A stretch of DNA of 64,000 nt. It comes from Janthinobacterium sp. 64. GTDB lineage: Bacteria; Pseudomonadota; Gammaproteobacteria; Burkholderiales; Burkholderiaceae_D. The stretch's first letter is position 1, and each line of letters starts with the position of its first letter. Under the pieces are notes generated by a model. The model searched no databases and was not told where the DNA came from. It saw only the letters and a list, made by a program, of their open reading frames with translations. The position numbers and the translations under genes are program-made. Location of the stretch: assembly GCF_002813325.1 (NCBI RefSeq), contig NZ_PHUG01000001.1, positions 3,410,001 through 3,474,000 of the forward strand. The letters are read 5' to 3'. This document shows positions 56,716 through 64,000 of this stretch, one piece after another.

Positions 56716-58793
56716 GGGGTACGCCCCGCACCCGGCACGGAGGACAAGGCTGGCAAAGCCTGGTTCGCCTTGAGCGTTTGCCGCAAGTAGGTGTCCAGTT
56801 GCGCTCCCGGCGCAGCTGGCGCCGGACCGCCAAGATGCTGGTGCAGCAATTGTTCCAGCAGATACACCGCAGCCTGGCGATACAAAGGTAGGCGCGGATT
56901 GTGCCCTTCCTCCGGATCGACCAGCAGGCTGACGGGCTTGCCGGCCAGCTGTAAACGGGCCACATAATCGGTCACCGAGGCGATCTGCACCGTGCTGTCC
57001 CTGGCGCCAGCCATGATCAGCAGCGGCTTGCCGACCTGGTCCGTGTGGCGTACGGGGGCGGCAGCCCCCAGCGCCTGCATGGCGGCGCCATCGTGCAAGT
57101 CCACGCCCAGATCCTGCAAGCGCAGCGGCAATGCCGGGTCGCCGCCCGGCGCGCTGGCGATGAAGCGCAGGGTGCGCGCGAAGTCCGGCGACGGCGCGAT
57201 GGCCATGCCGAACTGAAACAGCCTGGGCGTGTGAGTCAGCGCCAGCAAGGTCGCATAGCCGCCAAAGGAATGGCCGGCGATGGCCAGGCGTTGCCGGTCG
57301 CCCACTCCCTGACGCAGCAGCCAGTGCACGCCATCGACGATGTCGGCCTGCACGCGCCCGTTGCCCAGGTCGCCTCCGGCCGCCGTCATGTAATGCAGGC
57401 CATAACCGATGGAGGCGCGGAAATTCGGCTGGAACACGGCGACACCGCGGTTCGCCAGCAATTGCACCAGTGGCGCGTAAGCGGGGTTGACCCGTTCCCA
57501 CGGCCCGCCATGGACCAGGGTCAGCAGCGGCAGCGACGCAGCCACCTTTCCGGGTGGCAAGGTCAAATATCCATGCACGAGCACACCATCCGACGCGCGG
57601 TAATGGATGGCGCTGGTCTGCGCCAGCTGGCCTGGCGGCAAAGGCTGGCCAGCCGCGCGCTGCGTCGGCAGGATTTCACGCGTGCTGCTGCGGGCACTGT
57701 CGTACAGCCAGTAGCGGTCGTGGTGCAGGCGCGAGCCGCTCTCGGTCAGCAACAGTGTCGCCCCGCCGCGCGCCGCTTCGATGAAGACGCCGCCGTGGCC
57801 GAATTGCCGGTCGATATCGGCCACGGCGCGGCGCGCCAATTGTGTCAGCCCGGCATGGTGGAGCATGGGCGATTCGAACAGGGCAAACAGCGGCGTGCGC
57901 TGATCCGTATCGCTGATCACCCGGCGGATATCGGCCAGGCTGGCGCGGTCGGCATGCACGACGCGACGGGTGCCTTGCGCCAGATCAATCTCGACCAGGA
58001 CGCTGCGGTCGCCATGCTGCGCCATGAGCATGCTCAGCCGGGAAGCATCCGGCGCGGCAGCGACCAGCGTGCACTCGTCGACGCGCTGGCAACGCAGCAC
58101 CTCTTGCCAGCCTGCGGCCTGGCGACGCCGGACGCTGCGCCTGCCGTCGCCAGCGATGGTCATGGCAAAGCCCAGCCGGCCCGTGGCGTCCAGCAGAAAG
58201 CCGGAAAGCTGTTCGCCCTGGTACAACAGCTCGCGCCGGCCTTGCATGTCCAGGCGCTCCAAGCGATAGGCGCCGCTGGCCGCATGGTGGCTTGCCATCA
58301 GCACATGGCGCGCGTGCGCGGCGTCCGCAGGAAACAAGCGATGCTCGGCCCTGCCGTCGAAGGCCGCCAGCTTGTAGCTGCTGCCGTCGGCAACGGATAC
58401 CACCGACGCGCCGTCCGGCATGGCCAGGAACAGCGTGCTGCTGTCGCCAGACCAGAACAAGGCCACGGGCCCGGGCAAGGCCAGCAGGCGCCTGCTCACG
58501 TGCGTGCGGGTATCGAGCACATGCAGGCTGGCGTTTGCCCCCTCGCCATCGAGATACGCGACCGACGCGCCGTCCGGCGACAGGCGCAGCGCATGCAGAT
58601 GCGGACGACGCTCGAAGGCGTCGCTGGGAATGCGCGGCGCAGGCGGCAGCGCGGCATTGCCTGCCAACAATGGCGCCAAGGTCAAGGTTGCCGTCACGGC
58701 AGCGGGTGCCGCCAGGGCCTGTGCCAGCATCAAGCCAGCCGCCAGGGTCAGGACGGCGCGCCGAAGACGGTGCCGGCGGCCCGGGCCCATCAT
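56712..58793 (-). CDS. S9 prolyl-oligopeptidase-family peptidase
   Basis: A 693-residue protein with a twin-Arg-like signal region at the N-terminus ([24 protein letters not shown]). An N-terminal beta-propeller-like part ([19 protein letters not shown] and similar repeats) precedes the hydrolase domain. That domain has the oxyanion region TLVHGGPW, the nucleophile elbow GHSFGG, a GARDSTV acid region and EEGHN with the His. The order is that of acylaminoacyl-peptidase/POP enzymes, which cleave short or cyclic peptides. The start overlaps the permease stop (ATGA). Being exported with an ABC transporter suggests processing of a transported peptide; that is inference. Confidence 0.9.
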   Translation of the reverse strand: MMGPGRRHRLRRAVLTLAAGLMLAQALAAPAAVTATLTLAPLLAGNAALPPAPRIPSDAFERRPHLHALRLSPDGASVAYLDGEGANASLHVLDTRTHVSRRLLALPGPVALFWSGDSSTLFLAMPDGASVVSVADGSSYKLAAFDGRAEHRLFPADAAHARHVLMASHHAASGAYRLERLDMQGRRELLYQGEQLSGFLLDATGRLGFAMTIAGDGRRSVRRRQAAGWQEVLRCQRVDECTLVAAAPDASRLSMLMAQHGDRSVLVEIDLAQGTRRVVHADRASLADIRRVISDTDQRTPLFALFESPMLHHAGLTQLARRAVADIDRQFGHGGVFIEAARGGATLLLTESGSRLHHDRYWLYDSARSSTREILPTQRAAGQPLPPGQLAQTSAIHYRASDGVLVHGYLTLPPGKVAASLPLLTLVHGGPWERVNPAYAPLVQLLANRGVAVFQPNFRASIGYGLHYMTAAGGDLGNGRVQADIVDGVHWLLRQGVGDRQRLAIAGHSFGGYATLLALTHTPRLFQFGMAIAPSPDFARTLRFIASAPGGDPALPLRLQDLGVDLHDGAAMQALGAAAPVRHTDQVGKPLLIMAGARDSTVQIASVTDYVARLQLAGKPVSLLVDPEEGHNPRLPLYRQAAVYLLEQLLHQHLGGPAPAAPGAQLDTYLRQTLKANQALPALSSVPGAGRTP

Positions 58794-60619
58794 GTGGCCA
58801 ACGCAGCGGCAAGCGGGCGCGCCTGCGGTACTGGCGAGCGCGGATGCAGGATCAGCAGCGTCAGCAGGCATGGCGGCCCCAGCAGCGCACAGGCCAGCAG
58901 CCAGGCGCGCGGCACACCGCCCGCCTGCCGCCGCCAGTACCACGCGCCCATGACGCTGAGTAAAGCGGCCAGCAGCGCGGCGCTCCAGACGGCAGCCGGA
59001 CGCGAGGCATGCCGGGCATGGTCGTCCATCCGATCGGGCACCGTGCCATCGGCATACAGTCGCTGCGGCAGATTGACGAGCGCATGCAGCACGGGTGAGA
59101 GCCACCAGTCCGCGTGTTCGAACAGCAGGGGGAAATCGTGGCCGATGGCGCGCGTGGCGACTGGCTGCGCGCGGCCGCTGGCATCGATGAACAGCAACGC
59201 TTGCGTACTGCCTGGCACGCCTGACTGCATGGCGCGCCCCCCCGTGATGGACACCAGCGTACCGTCGAGCAATGGCGCGAGATCAACACGCTCCAGGTTG
59301 CTCAACGGAACAGACAATGGCAGGCGGAACACTTCCGTATCGGCAGCACCGCGCGTCTCCGCCGCGGCAGGCGCATAGGCGAGCAGGTGGCCGTTGCTGA
59401 GCACATACACGCGTTCGCCGATTTTCTTCGGTGCCGCCACCGCTTGCTCGCCGGCTGGCAGGCGCGCCTGCAGCCGCAGCGCATGGCCAGCCGGTTCGAA
59501 TGCCAGCACCATGTTACCGGTAAGTACACTTCCGGCAAGTACGGGTACGCCGGGAAACGCCTGCAAGTCGCCCAGGCCATGCAGCCCCAGCTGATTGACG
59601 AGCGCGCCCGTGCGCATGTCGTGCACGTCGAAACGCATGCTGCCGTGATTGAAGGTCAGGCGCTGCTGCAGATCGGTCAGCTCGGCTTGCGGTGGTACGT
59701 TCTGGTTCGACAATTGCTGTCGCACGGCATGGCGCGTGAGCGTCGCTTGCAAGGTCCCCACTTCGAGCATGGGCAACTGGCGCCGCCACAGCGGCGCGCG
59801 CTCATCCTGGGCGCCGGCCAGGCCGGCCAGCATCAGGCGGCGGCCATCGGCGCGGCTCACGTCCGCGTAGCCGCCGGCCGGCGGCATGGCCATCGTCTGT
59901 GGATGCTGGCCCAGACCGACCTGGGCGATGTGAAAGAGCGCCAACGTACCCCACAGCAACAGACAATACATGCCCACCACCAGGGGCACCGCCTGCGCCA
60001 GCGTGGCGGCGCGGCCGCCGGCGAGCGGCATGCGGCTGGGCGTGAAACTGGCGTGCACGTTCCACATCAACAACGCTGCACAAGGCAGCGTCGCCAGCAG
60101 CAAGCTGAGCGCGCTGGCCGCGTGCATCAGCATCAGATAGGGCAGCAGAACCAGCAGGAAGGCACAGCGCAGGCGGCTCGTCATGATGGCGGCGCCGCAC
60201 AACCAGGCGATCAGCGTCATCATCGCCAGGTAAGGCACGGCCAGGTAGTGGCGCAGGTCGACCGTGCGCGGCGACAGGAAATCCGTGCCCAGCACGGTCA
60301 GCAGCAGCGGCAGGCCGATGGCCACGGCGATCAGCGTGGCCGAGGCCAGCATCAAGCTTCCCAGGATGGCGCCGGGCGCCAGCGGCCGGTGCAGCAGCCA
60401 CAGCCAGCGGCTGGGCTGGCGATAGCTGCCGATCTGATGCAGCGCAAGGCCCAGGCCTGCCAGCATGCACACGGCCAGGATGACCAGTTGCATGGGCCAG
60501 CCTTGCTGGAAAATGCTGCCCAGGCGGGCCAGGAACAGTTGCAGCAGTACATGGACAGCCGCAAAGATCAGGGTGGCCCGCAGGTAGCGGCGGCATTCGT
60601 TCAGGTACAGGTCGCGCAT
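58790..60619 (-). CDS. ABC-2-type permease with large extracytoplasmic domain
   Basis: A 609-residue membrane protein. About seven hydrophobic segments occupy residues 1-255, a long mostly soluble segment (about 256-535) follows, and two more transmembrane helices end the protein. The soluble part has repeated beta-strand phrases (GNMVLAFEPAGHALRLQARL, GERVYVLSNGHLLAY, GTLVSITGG), suggesting a propeller- or sandwich-like domain outside the membrane. Starts at ATG 60619, chosen because homologous frames upstream lack protein character. It follows its ATPase by 13 bases. The large loop is unusual for ABC-2 exporters. Confidence 0.82.
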   Translation of the reverse strand: MRDLYLNECRRYLRATLIFAAVHVLLQLFLARLGSIFQQGWPMQLVILAVCMLAGLGLALHQIGSYRQPSRWLWLLHRPLAPGAILGSLMLASATLIAVAIGLPLLLTVLGTDFLSPRTVDLRHYLAVPYLAMMTLIAWLCGAAIMTSRLRCAFLLVLLPYLMLMHAASALSLLLATLPCAALLMWNVHASFTPSRMPLAGGRAATLAQAVPLVVGMYCLLLWGTLALFHIAQVGLGQHPQTMAMPPAGGYADVSRADGRRLMLAGLAGAQDERAPLWRRQLPMLEVGTLQATLTRHAVRQQLSNQNVPPQAELTDLQQRLTFNHGSMRFDVHDMRTGALVNQLGLHGLGDLQAFPGVPVLAGSVLTGNMVLAFEPAGHALRLQARLPAGEQAVAAPKKIGERVYVLSNGHLLAYAPAAAETRGAADTEVFRLPLSVPLSNLERVDLAPLLDGTLVSITGGRAMQSGVPGSTQALLFIDASGRAQPVATRAIGHDFPLLFEHADWWLSPVLHALVNLPQRLYADGTVPDRMDDHARHASRPAAVWSAALLAALLSVMGAWYWRRQAGGVPRAWLLACALLGPPCLLTLLILHPRSPVPQARPLAAALAT

Positions 60620-60632
60620 GAAGAAAACTTTC

Positions 60633-61556
60633 TCAGGCCGCGTGCAGCGCGGGGTTAGCAGAGGAAATATGGCCGCGCGCCAGCAAGGCATTGATGGCGC
60701 GGTCCAGGCTGACGGGCATGTTGTGCACGCTGCGCGCACCCAGCAGGCGCAGGCGCGCGGCAAATTCCGGCCCTTGGTCCAGCACCATAAAGTGGCTCAG
60801 GCCATCGATATATTCGGTATGCAAGATGCCGGGCAGCACGCTCGTATCGGGTGGCAGGAAGGGAAATTCGGCCACCCACAGCAGTACCCGCTCGCACAGC
60901 ACGTCTGGCGCGCAAGCCTGCAACAAACGCCCGCGTTCGAGAATGATCAGCTGGTCGGCCACGCGCTCGATTTCTTCCATCTGGTGCGAGCAATAGATAA
61001 TGGTCATGCCATCGCTATAGCTGCTTTCCATCATGGCCCCCAGGAACAGGCGCTTGGCCACCACATCGAGGCCCAGCGTGGGTTCGTCGAGGATCAGCAG
61101 TTCGGGACTTTGCGCCAGCGCCAGCGCCAGGTTCACGCCAGCACGTTCGCCACGCGACAGCTGCGCGATGCGCTGGCCTGGCAGTACATTGAAGTTGCGC
61201 AACACACTGCCATAGCGTGCCTCATTCCAGCCCGGATACAGGCGCCGTTGCATGGCCGTCAGTTCAGCGATCGTCAGCCACAGGGGCAAGGTGTGCTCCT
61301 CGTTGACATAGCCGATGCGTCCACGCAAGTCCGGCGTCAACCGGGCGCAGTCACAGCCGAGGATACGGGCGCTGCCTCCGGTCGCCGCCTCGAAGCCCAG
61401 CAGCACGCGGAACAGCGAGGACTTGCCGGCGCCATTCGCGCCGACGATGGCATGGATGCCACCGCGCGCCACGCTCAGGCTCAACTGGTCGAGTGCATGC
61501 TTGTCCTTGAAGCGCAAGGACAACTTGTCGGTCTGCAAGATGGGTTCAGTCATCAT
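60633..61556 (-). CDS. ABC transporter ATP-binding protein
   Basis: A 307-residue ABC ATPase. Walker A is GANGAGKS (39-46), the signature is LSRGE instead of LSGGQ, Walker B is LLILDEPTLGLD and the switch His is in YCSHQMEEIE. The C-terminal ~80 residues form an extra domain typical of BcrA/YtrB-type ATPases. Start is the MM pair at 61556/61553; the frame overlaps the regulator by a few codons if extended. It drives the next-encoded permease. Confidence 0.92.
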   Translation of the reverse strand: MMTEPILQTDKLSLRFKDKHALDQLSLSVARGGIHAIVGANGAGKSSLFRVLLGFEAATGGSARILGCDCARLTPDLRGRIGYVNEEHTLPLWLTIAELTAMQRRLYPGWNEARYGSVLRNFNVLPGQRIAQLSRGERAGVNLALALAQSPELLILDEPTLGLDVVAKRLFLGAMMESSYSDGMTIIYCSHQMEEIERVADQLIILERGRLLQACAPDVLCERVLLWVAEFPFLPPDTSVLPGILHTEYIDGLSHFMVLDQGPEFAARLRLLGARSVHNMPVSLDRAINALLARGHISSANPALHAA

Positions 61557-61564
61557 CGGCGCTC

Positions 61565-61975
61565 TCAGGCCGTCTTCTTCGGAAGGCACAAGGCCAGTTC
61601 GCCCGCGACGCGTTCCAGCACCACGCCGGCGGGATAGTCGAGCGCGATGACGTCGCCGACGAAGCGGGTCAAGGCCTCGTCCAGACGCCGCGCGCGTTCC
61701 TCATCGGACAGGCGCTGGCGCGGCGCGGCCACGAACAAGCCCAGGCCGGCGCGCGCATCGAGCCAGCCCTCCGCCGTCAGTTCGCTGTAGGCCTTGGCGA
61801 CCGTGTTCGGATTAATACCCAGCTGCAAGGCCAGGCCGCGGACACTGGGCAAGTTCGCGCCCAGCGTCAACTCGCCGCTGGCGATCAGGCGCCGTACGCC
61901 GTCAACGATCTGGCGGTGGATGGGACGCGGATCGCCTGTAGCGATCTGTAGCATCAAGGGACTGCGACGGTGCAT
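61565..61975 (-). CDS. YtrA-subfamily GntR repressor
   Basis: A 136-residue regulator. The winged helix is clear (PIHRQIVDGVRRLIASGELTLG, LPSVRGLALQLGINPNTVAKAYSEL, then EGWLDARAGLGLFVA). The short C-terminal helical part is the YtrA subfamily hallmark. GGAG seven bases before the ATG decides the start. YtrA-type regulators sit at the head of ABC transporter operons and repress them, often responding to cell-wall-active agents. A perfect palindrome lies just upstream. Confidence 0.93.
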   Translation of the reverse strand: MHRRSPLMLQIATGDPRPIHRQIVDGVRRLIASGELTLGANLPSVRGLALQLGINPNTVAKAYSELTAEGWLDARAGLGLFVAAPRQRLSDEERARRLDEALTRFVGDVIALDYPAGVVLERVAGELALCLPKKTA

Positions 61976-61986
61976 GGCATGACTCC

Positions 61987-62011
61987 ACTGTACTATTACA
62001 GACAGTACAGT
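61987..62011. promoter_or_regulatory. Palindromic operator of the GntR-ABC operon
   Basis: ACTGTACT (61987-61994) and AGTACAGT (62004-62011) form a perfect inverted repeat of eight bases per arm with a nine-base spacer, 12 bases before the repressor ATG. This is the expected placement of a YtrA-family autoregulatory operator. TAATAG inside it on the minus strand may be the -10. Binding is inferred. Confidence 0.75.
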
Positions 62012-62189
62012 AACAGCGAAAATGCCAAGCTGTCAACGATAAAGAGACGTGGGAAGTTGCCGGCCAGCTTCATTCCAGCGACAGGCCAACTTTTTTTTGC
62101 GGCAAAGCCCGCGCAATAGGCGAAAGTGCAAAACACGCGCCGCGCATACGCTTTACAATCCTCGCTCGCTTTACAAAATATTGGTCATC

Positions 62190-64000
62190 ATGAATCAGGC
62201 AGAACAGCAGCGCCTCCTGGCTATCCTGGAGTATTGGCACAAGATCGAATTCTTTATCCCGTTTGACCTGAATCAAATCACGGACGTTGAAGACCAGTCC
62301 ACCGTGCGTCTCCTGCACCGCGAACAGCTGGCGCAATTGCCGCCGCAGTTCGCCACGCAATGGCAAGTGCCTTCCGACCGCGAGATCGACGGCTTCTCGC
62401 TGTTCCTCGGCGTGTTCGACAAGGCCGAAATCAACAAGGCTTGTCCGCCGGCCAACGGCCCGGAAAACATGGCCGAAACAGAAAAAACAGAGCTGCTGGG
62501 ACGCTCGTGCTTTGCCCGCCTGAACCTCAATGCGCTGGGCGAGCCGCAGTTCGACCCCGTCTCCGTGTCGACGTTGCCGTGGGCGCTGGGCCGCGCCCGC
62601 ACGCCGGACTGGTCGGGCCTGAGCCTGGACGCCTTCAGCGACAGCCAGCTGGCGCTGCAAGACAGCTTGCGCAATTTCGCGGCCAGCCGCGCCGCGCAGG
62701 CAGTGACGGACGAGGCGGGCAATGTCTCATCGCCCCTGTCCGGCATGGAAATCGCGGCCCTGGCCGACCTGCTGCGCGACTGGGCCGGCTTCCACCCGTC
62801 CGCCGGCCAGCCGCTGGCCGTGCTGGAATTACGCACGCGCAAGAAACGCGCCGCCGTGGCGGAAACCGAGCTGGCTGAAGCCAGCCGGAACCGCAGCCTG
62901 GACTTCGGCGACACGGTGGAACCAAGCGTCGACATTCTCAACAGTTTTTACCTCGACGACCTGGAACAGATCATCCGCGCAGTGCGCGGCGGCAAGCTGC
63001 CCGCCACCGTCGCCGCCTATCTGACGCCGCTGGCGCAGGATGAGCGCATAGACCTGTACAGCCCGGCAGGACGCCAGGCGCTGGCCGCCATGCTCAATCC
63101 GGCGAACATGAACCGGGGACACTGGCTGGAAGACGCCAGCTACGCCATGAGCCTGATGCAGCAGTTCGCCATCCATGGCGCGCGCACGGGCTTGAGCGAG
63201 CGCGGCATCTTTTCCGTCAACGGCCCGCCCGGCACGGGCAAGACGACCTTGCTGCGCGAATTGTTCGCCGACAACATCGTGCGCCGCGCCAGCGTGCTGT
63301 CCTGCCTGGACCGCGCCGGCGATGCCTTCATCGGCAAGGTCGCCGTCGCCTTCGAAGGCGTGCGCGACCCGATCACCATCGCCCGCTTGCGCCCGGAACT
63401 GACGGGCTTTGAAATGGTCGTCGCCTCGTCGAACAATGCGGCGGTAGAAAACATTTCCGGCGACTTGCCGAAACCGAAACAGCTGGGCAAGGAATGGGCG
63501 CGCACGCGCTATTTTGAAAGCGTGGCGCGCCGGGTCGTGGCCGACGGCAATGGCGCCAACCGCGCCCTGGCCGAACCAGAGGCGCCATGGGGCCTGATGT
63601 CCTGTGCGCTGGGCAATAGCGCCAACCGCCGCCGCTTCGTCAGCAATTTCTATGACGACGACTGGGACAAGAGCACGGCGCGCAAGACGCCGAACGCACA
63701 GAATATCCGCCAATGGCTGGCCAGCTACCAGGGCGTCAGCTTCGCCCAGGCGGCGCGCGAGTTTCGCGAGACGGAACACGTGGTGGAAAAAGCCCTGGCC
63801 GAGCACGCGCAATATGCTGCCCTGTGGCAAGCCGTGGGCACGTGCACGGAAGCCGATTTTATCCAGGCCAGCCAGCAGGCACTGATTGCTGCCGAACAAG
63901 AAATGGATGCGGCGAATGGCGCCCTGTCCGGCGCGCTGGCGCAGCAGGACACCCTGCTCGCCAGCAAGAAGGAATTGCTGGAAGAGGAACGCCTGGTGGC
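62190..64000 (+). CDS. UPF1/DNA2-like AAA helicase-type ATPase, truncated by window edge
   Basis: The first 603 codons are present, open to the window end. The N-terminal ~330 residues start MNQAEQQRLLAILEYWHKIEF and are of unknown fold. Walker A is GPPGTGKT at about 344-351, in the context GPPGTGKTTLLRELFADNIV, typical of SF1 helicases of the UPF1/DNA2/NAM7 kind (AAA_11). A long coiled-coil-like region begins near residue 535 and continues past the edge. No Shine-Dalgarno is seen before ATG 62190. Full-length relatives exceed 1000 residues. Some UPF1-like helicases belong to phage-defence systems, but the missing 3' part prevents assignment. Confidence 0.8.
   Translation, partial: MNQAEQQRLLAILEYWHKIEFFIPFDLNQITDVEDQSTVRLLHREQLAQLPPQFATQWQVPSDREIDGFSLFLGVFDKAEINKACPPANGPENMAETEKTELLGRSCFARLNLNALGEPQFDPVSVSTLPWALGRARTPDWSGLSLDAFSDSQLALQDSLRNFAASRAAQAVTDEAGNVSSPLSGMEIAALADLLRDWAGFHPSAGQPLAVLELRTRKKRAAVAETELAEASRNRSLDFGDTVEPSVDILNSFYLDDLEQIIRAVRGGKLPATVAAYLTPLAQDERIDLYSPAGRQALAAMLNPANMNRGHWLEDASYAMSLMQQFAIHGARTGLSERGIFSVNGPPGTGKTTLLRELFADNIVRRASVLSCLDRAGDAFIGKVAVAFEGVRDPITIARLRPELTGFEMVVASSNNAAVENISGDLPKPKQLGKEWARTRYFESVARRVVADGNGANRALAEPEAPWGLMSCALGNSANRRRFVSNFYDDDWDKSTARKTPNAQNIRQWLASYQGVSFAQAAREFRETEHVVEKALAEHAQYAALWQAVGTCTEADFIQASQQALIAAEQEMDAANGALSGALAQQDTLLASKKELLEEERLV

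Overview
The window is high-GC betaproteobacterial DNA, most like Janthinobacterium (Oxalobacteraceae). The partial 16S rRNA gene at the left end reads as a Janthinobacterium-type 16S (recognised from memory, not by a search). The gene order rnpA-rpmH-oriC-dnaA-dnaN-gyrB places the window across the chromosomal origin. Genes left of about 29.5 kb include the rrn operon, mnmE, yidC and rpmH on the minus strand; dnaA, dnaN and gyrB run rightwards, so the main housekeeping genes are co-oriented with replication.

Layout. 1-1.4 kb: 5' two thirds of 16S rRNA with leader and promoters, reading left. 1.4-11.5 kb: a six-gene, translationally coupled minus-strand operon matching the E. coli yfaA-T-S-Q-P order (related to the Pseudomonas mag locus). 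It holds a periplasmic alpha-2-macroglobulin with an intact thioester motif and partner proteins carrying cell-wall-enzyme-like motifs. 11.6-13.2 kb: a B12-binding/radical SAM protein. 13.2-18.0 kb: a Mla-like lipid transport operon (STAS-permease, ATPase, MCE protein, lipoprotein) ending in a VanZ-like gene. 18-24.3 kb: ferredoxin, hydrolase, D,D-carboxypeptidase, aldo/keto reductase, pssA, CAP lipoprotein, Hpt protein and a small Cys-rich protein. 24.4-29.5 kb: mnmE, yidC, yidD, rnpA, rpmH, plus a displaced copy of the mnmE 3' end. 29.5-35.3 kb: oriC, dnaA, dnaN, two palindromic hairpins, gyrB.

35.3-41.5 kb is an accessory block wedged next to gyrB. It contains a 5'-truncated tRNA-Phe with its terminator, a complete IS66-family element with an exact 8-bp target duplication, and a lower-GC type II restriction-modification system (controller, endonuclease, convergent methyltransferase) with a C-box-like operator.

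41.6-56.7 kb is ordinary sensory, transport and regulatory content: a diguanylate cyclase, two chemoreceptors with the same C-terminal pentapeptide, AI-2E, EamA, MarC and MFS transporters, DinB, a serine hydrolase, and AraC and LysR regulators. 56.7-62.0 kb is a minus-strand operon of a YtrA-type GntR repressor, an ABC ATPase, a large-loop ABC permease and an S9 peptidase, with a perfect palindrome at the promoter. The window ends inside a large UPF1/DNA2-like helicase gene.

Most interesting: the yfa/mag operon, especially the DUF2300 protein that combines SxxK, SpoIID-like and HExxH motifs; the displaced mnmE 3' end, resembling the integration scar of SGI1-type islands; the internally duplicated restriction enzyme; and the GntR-ABC-S9 peptidase operon.
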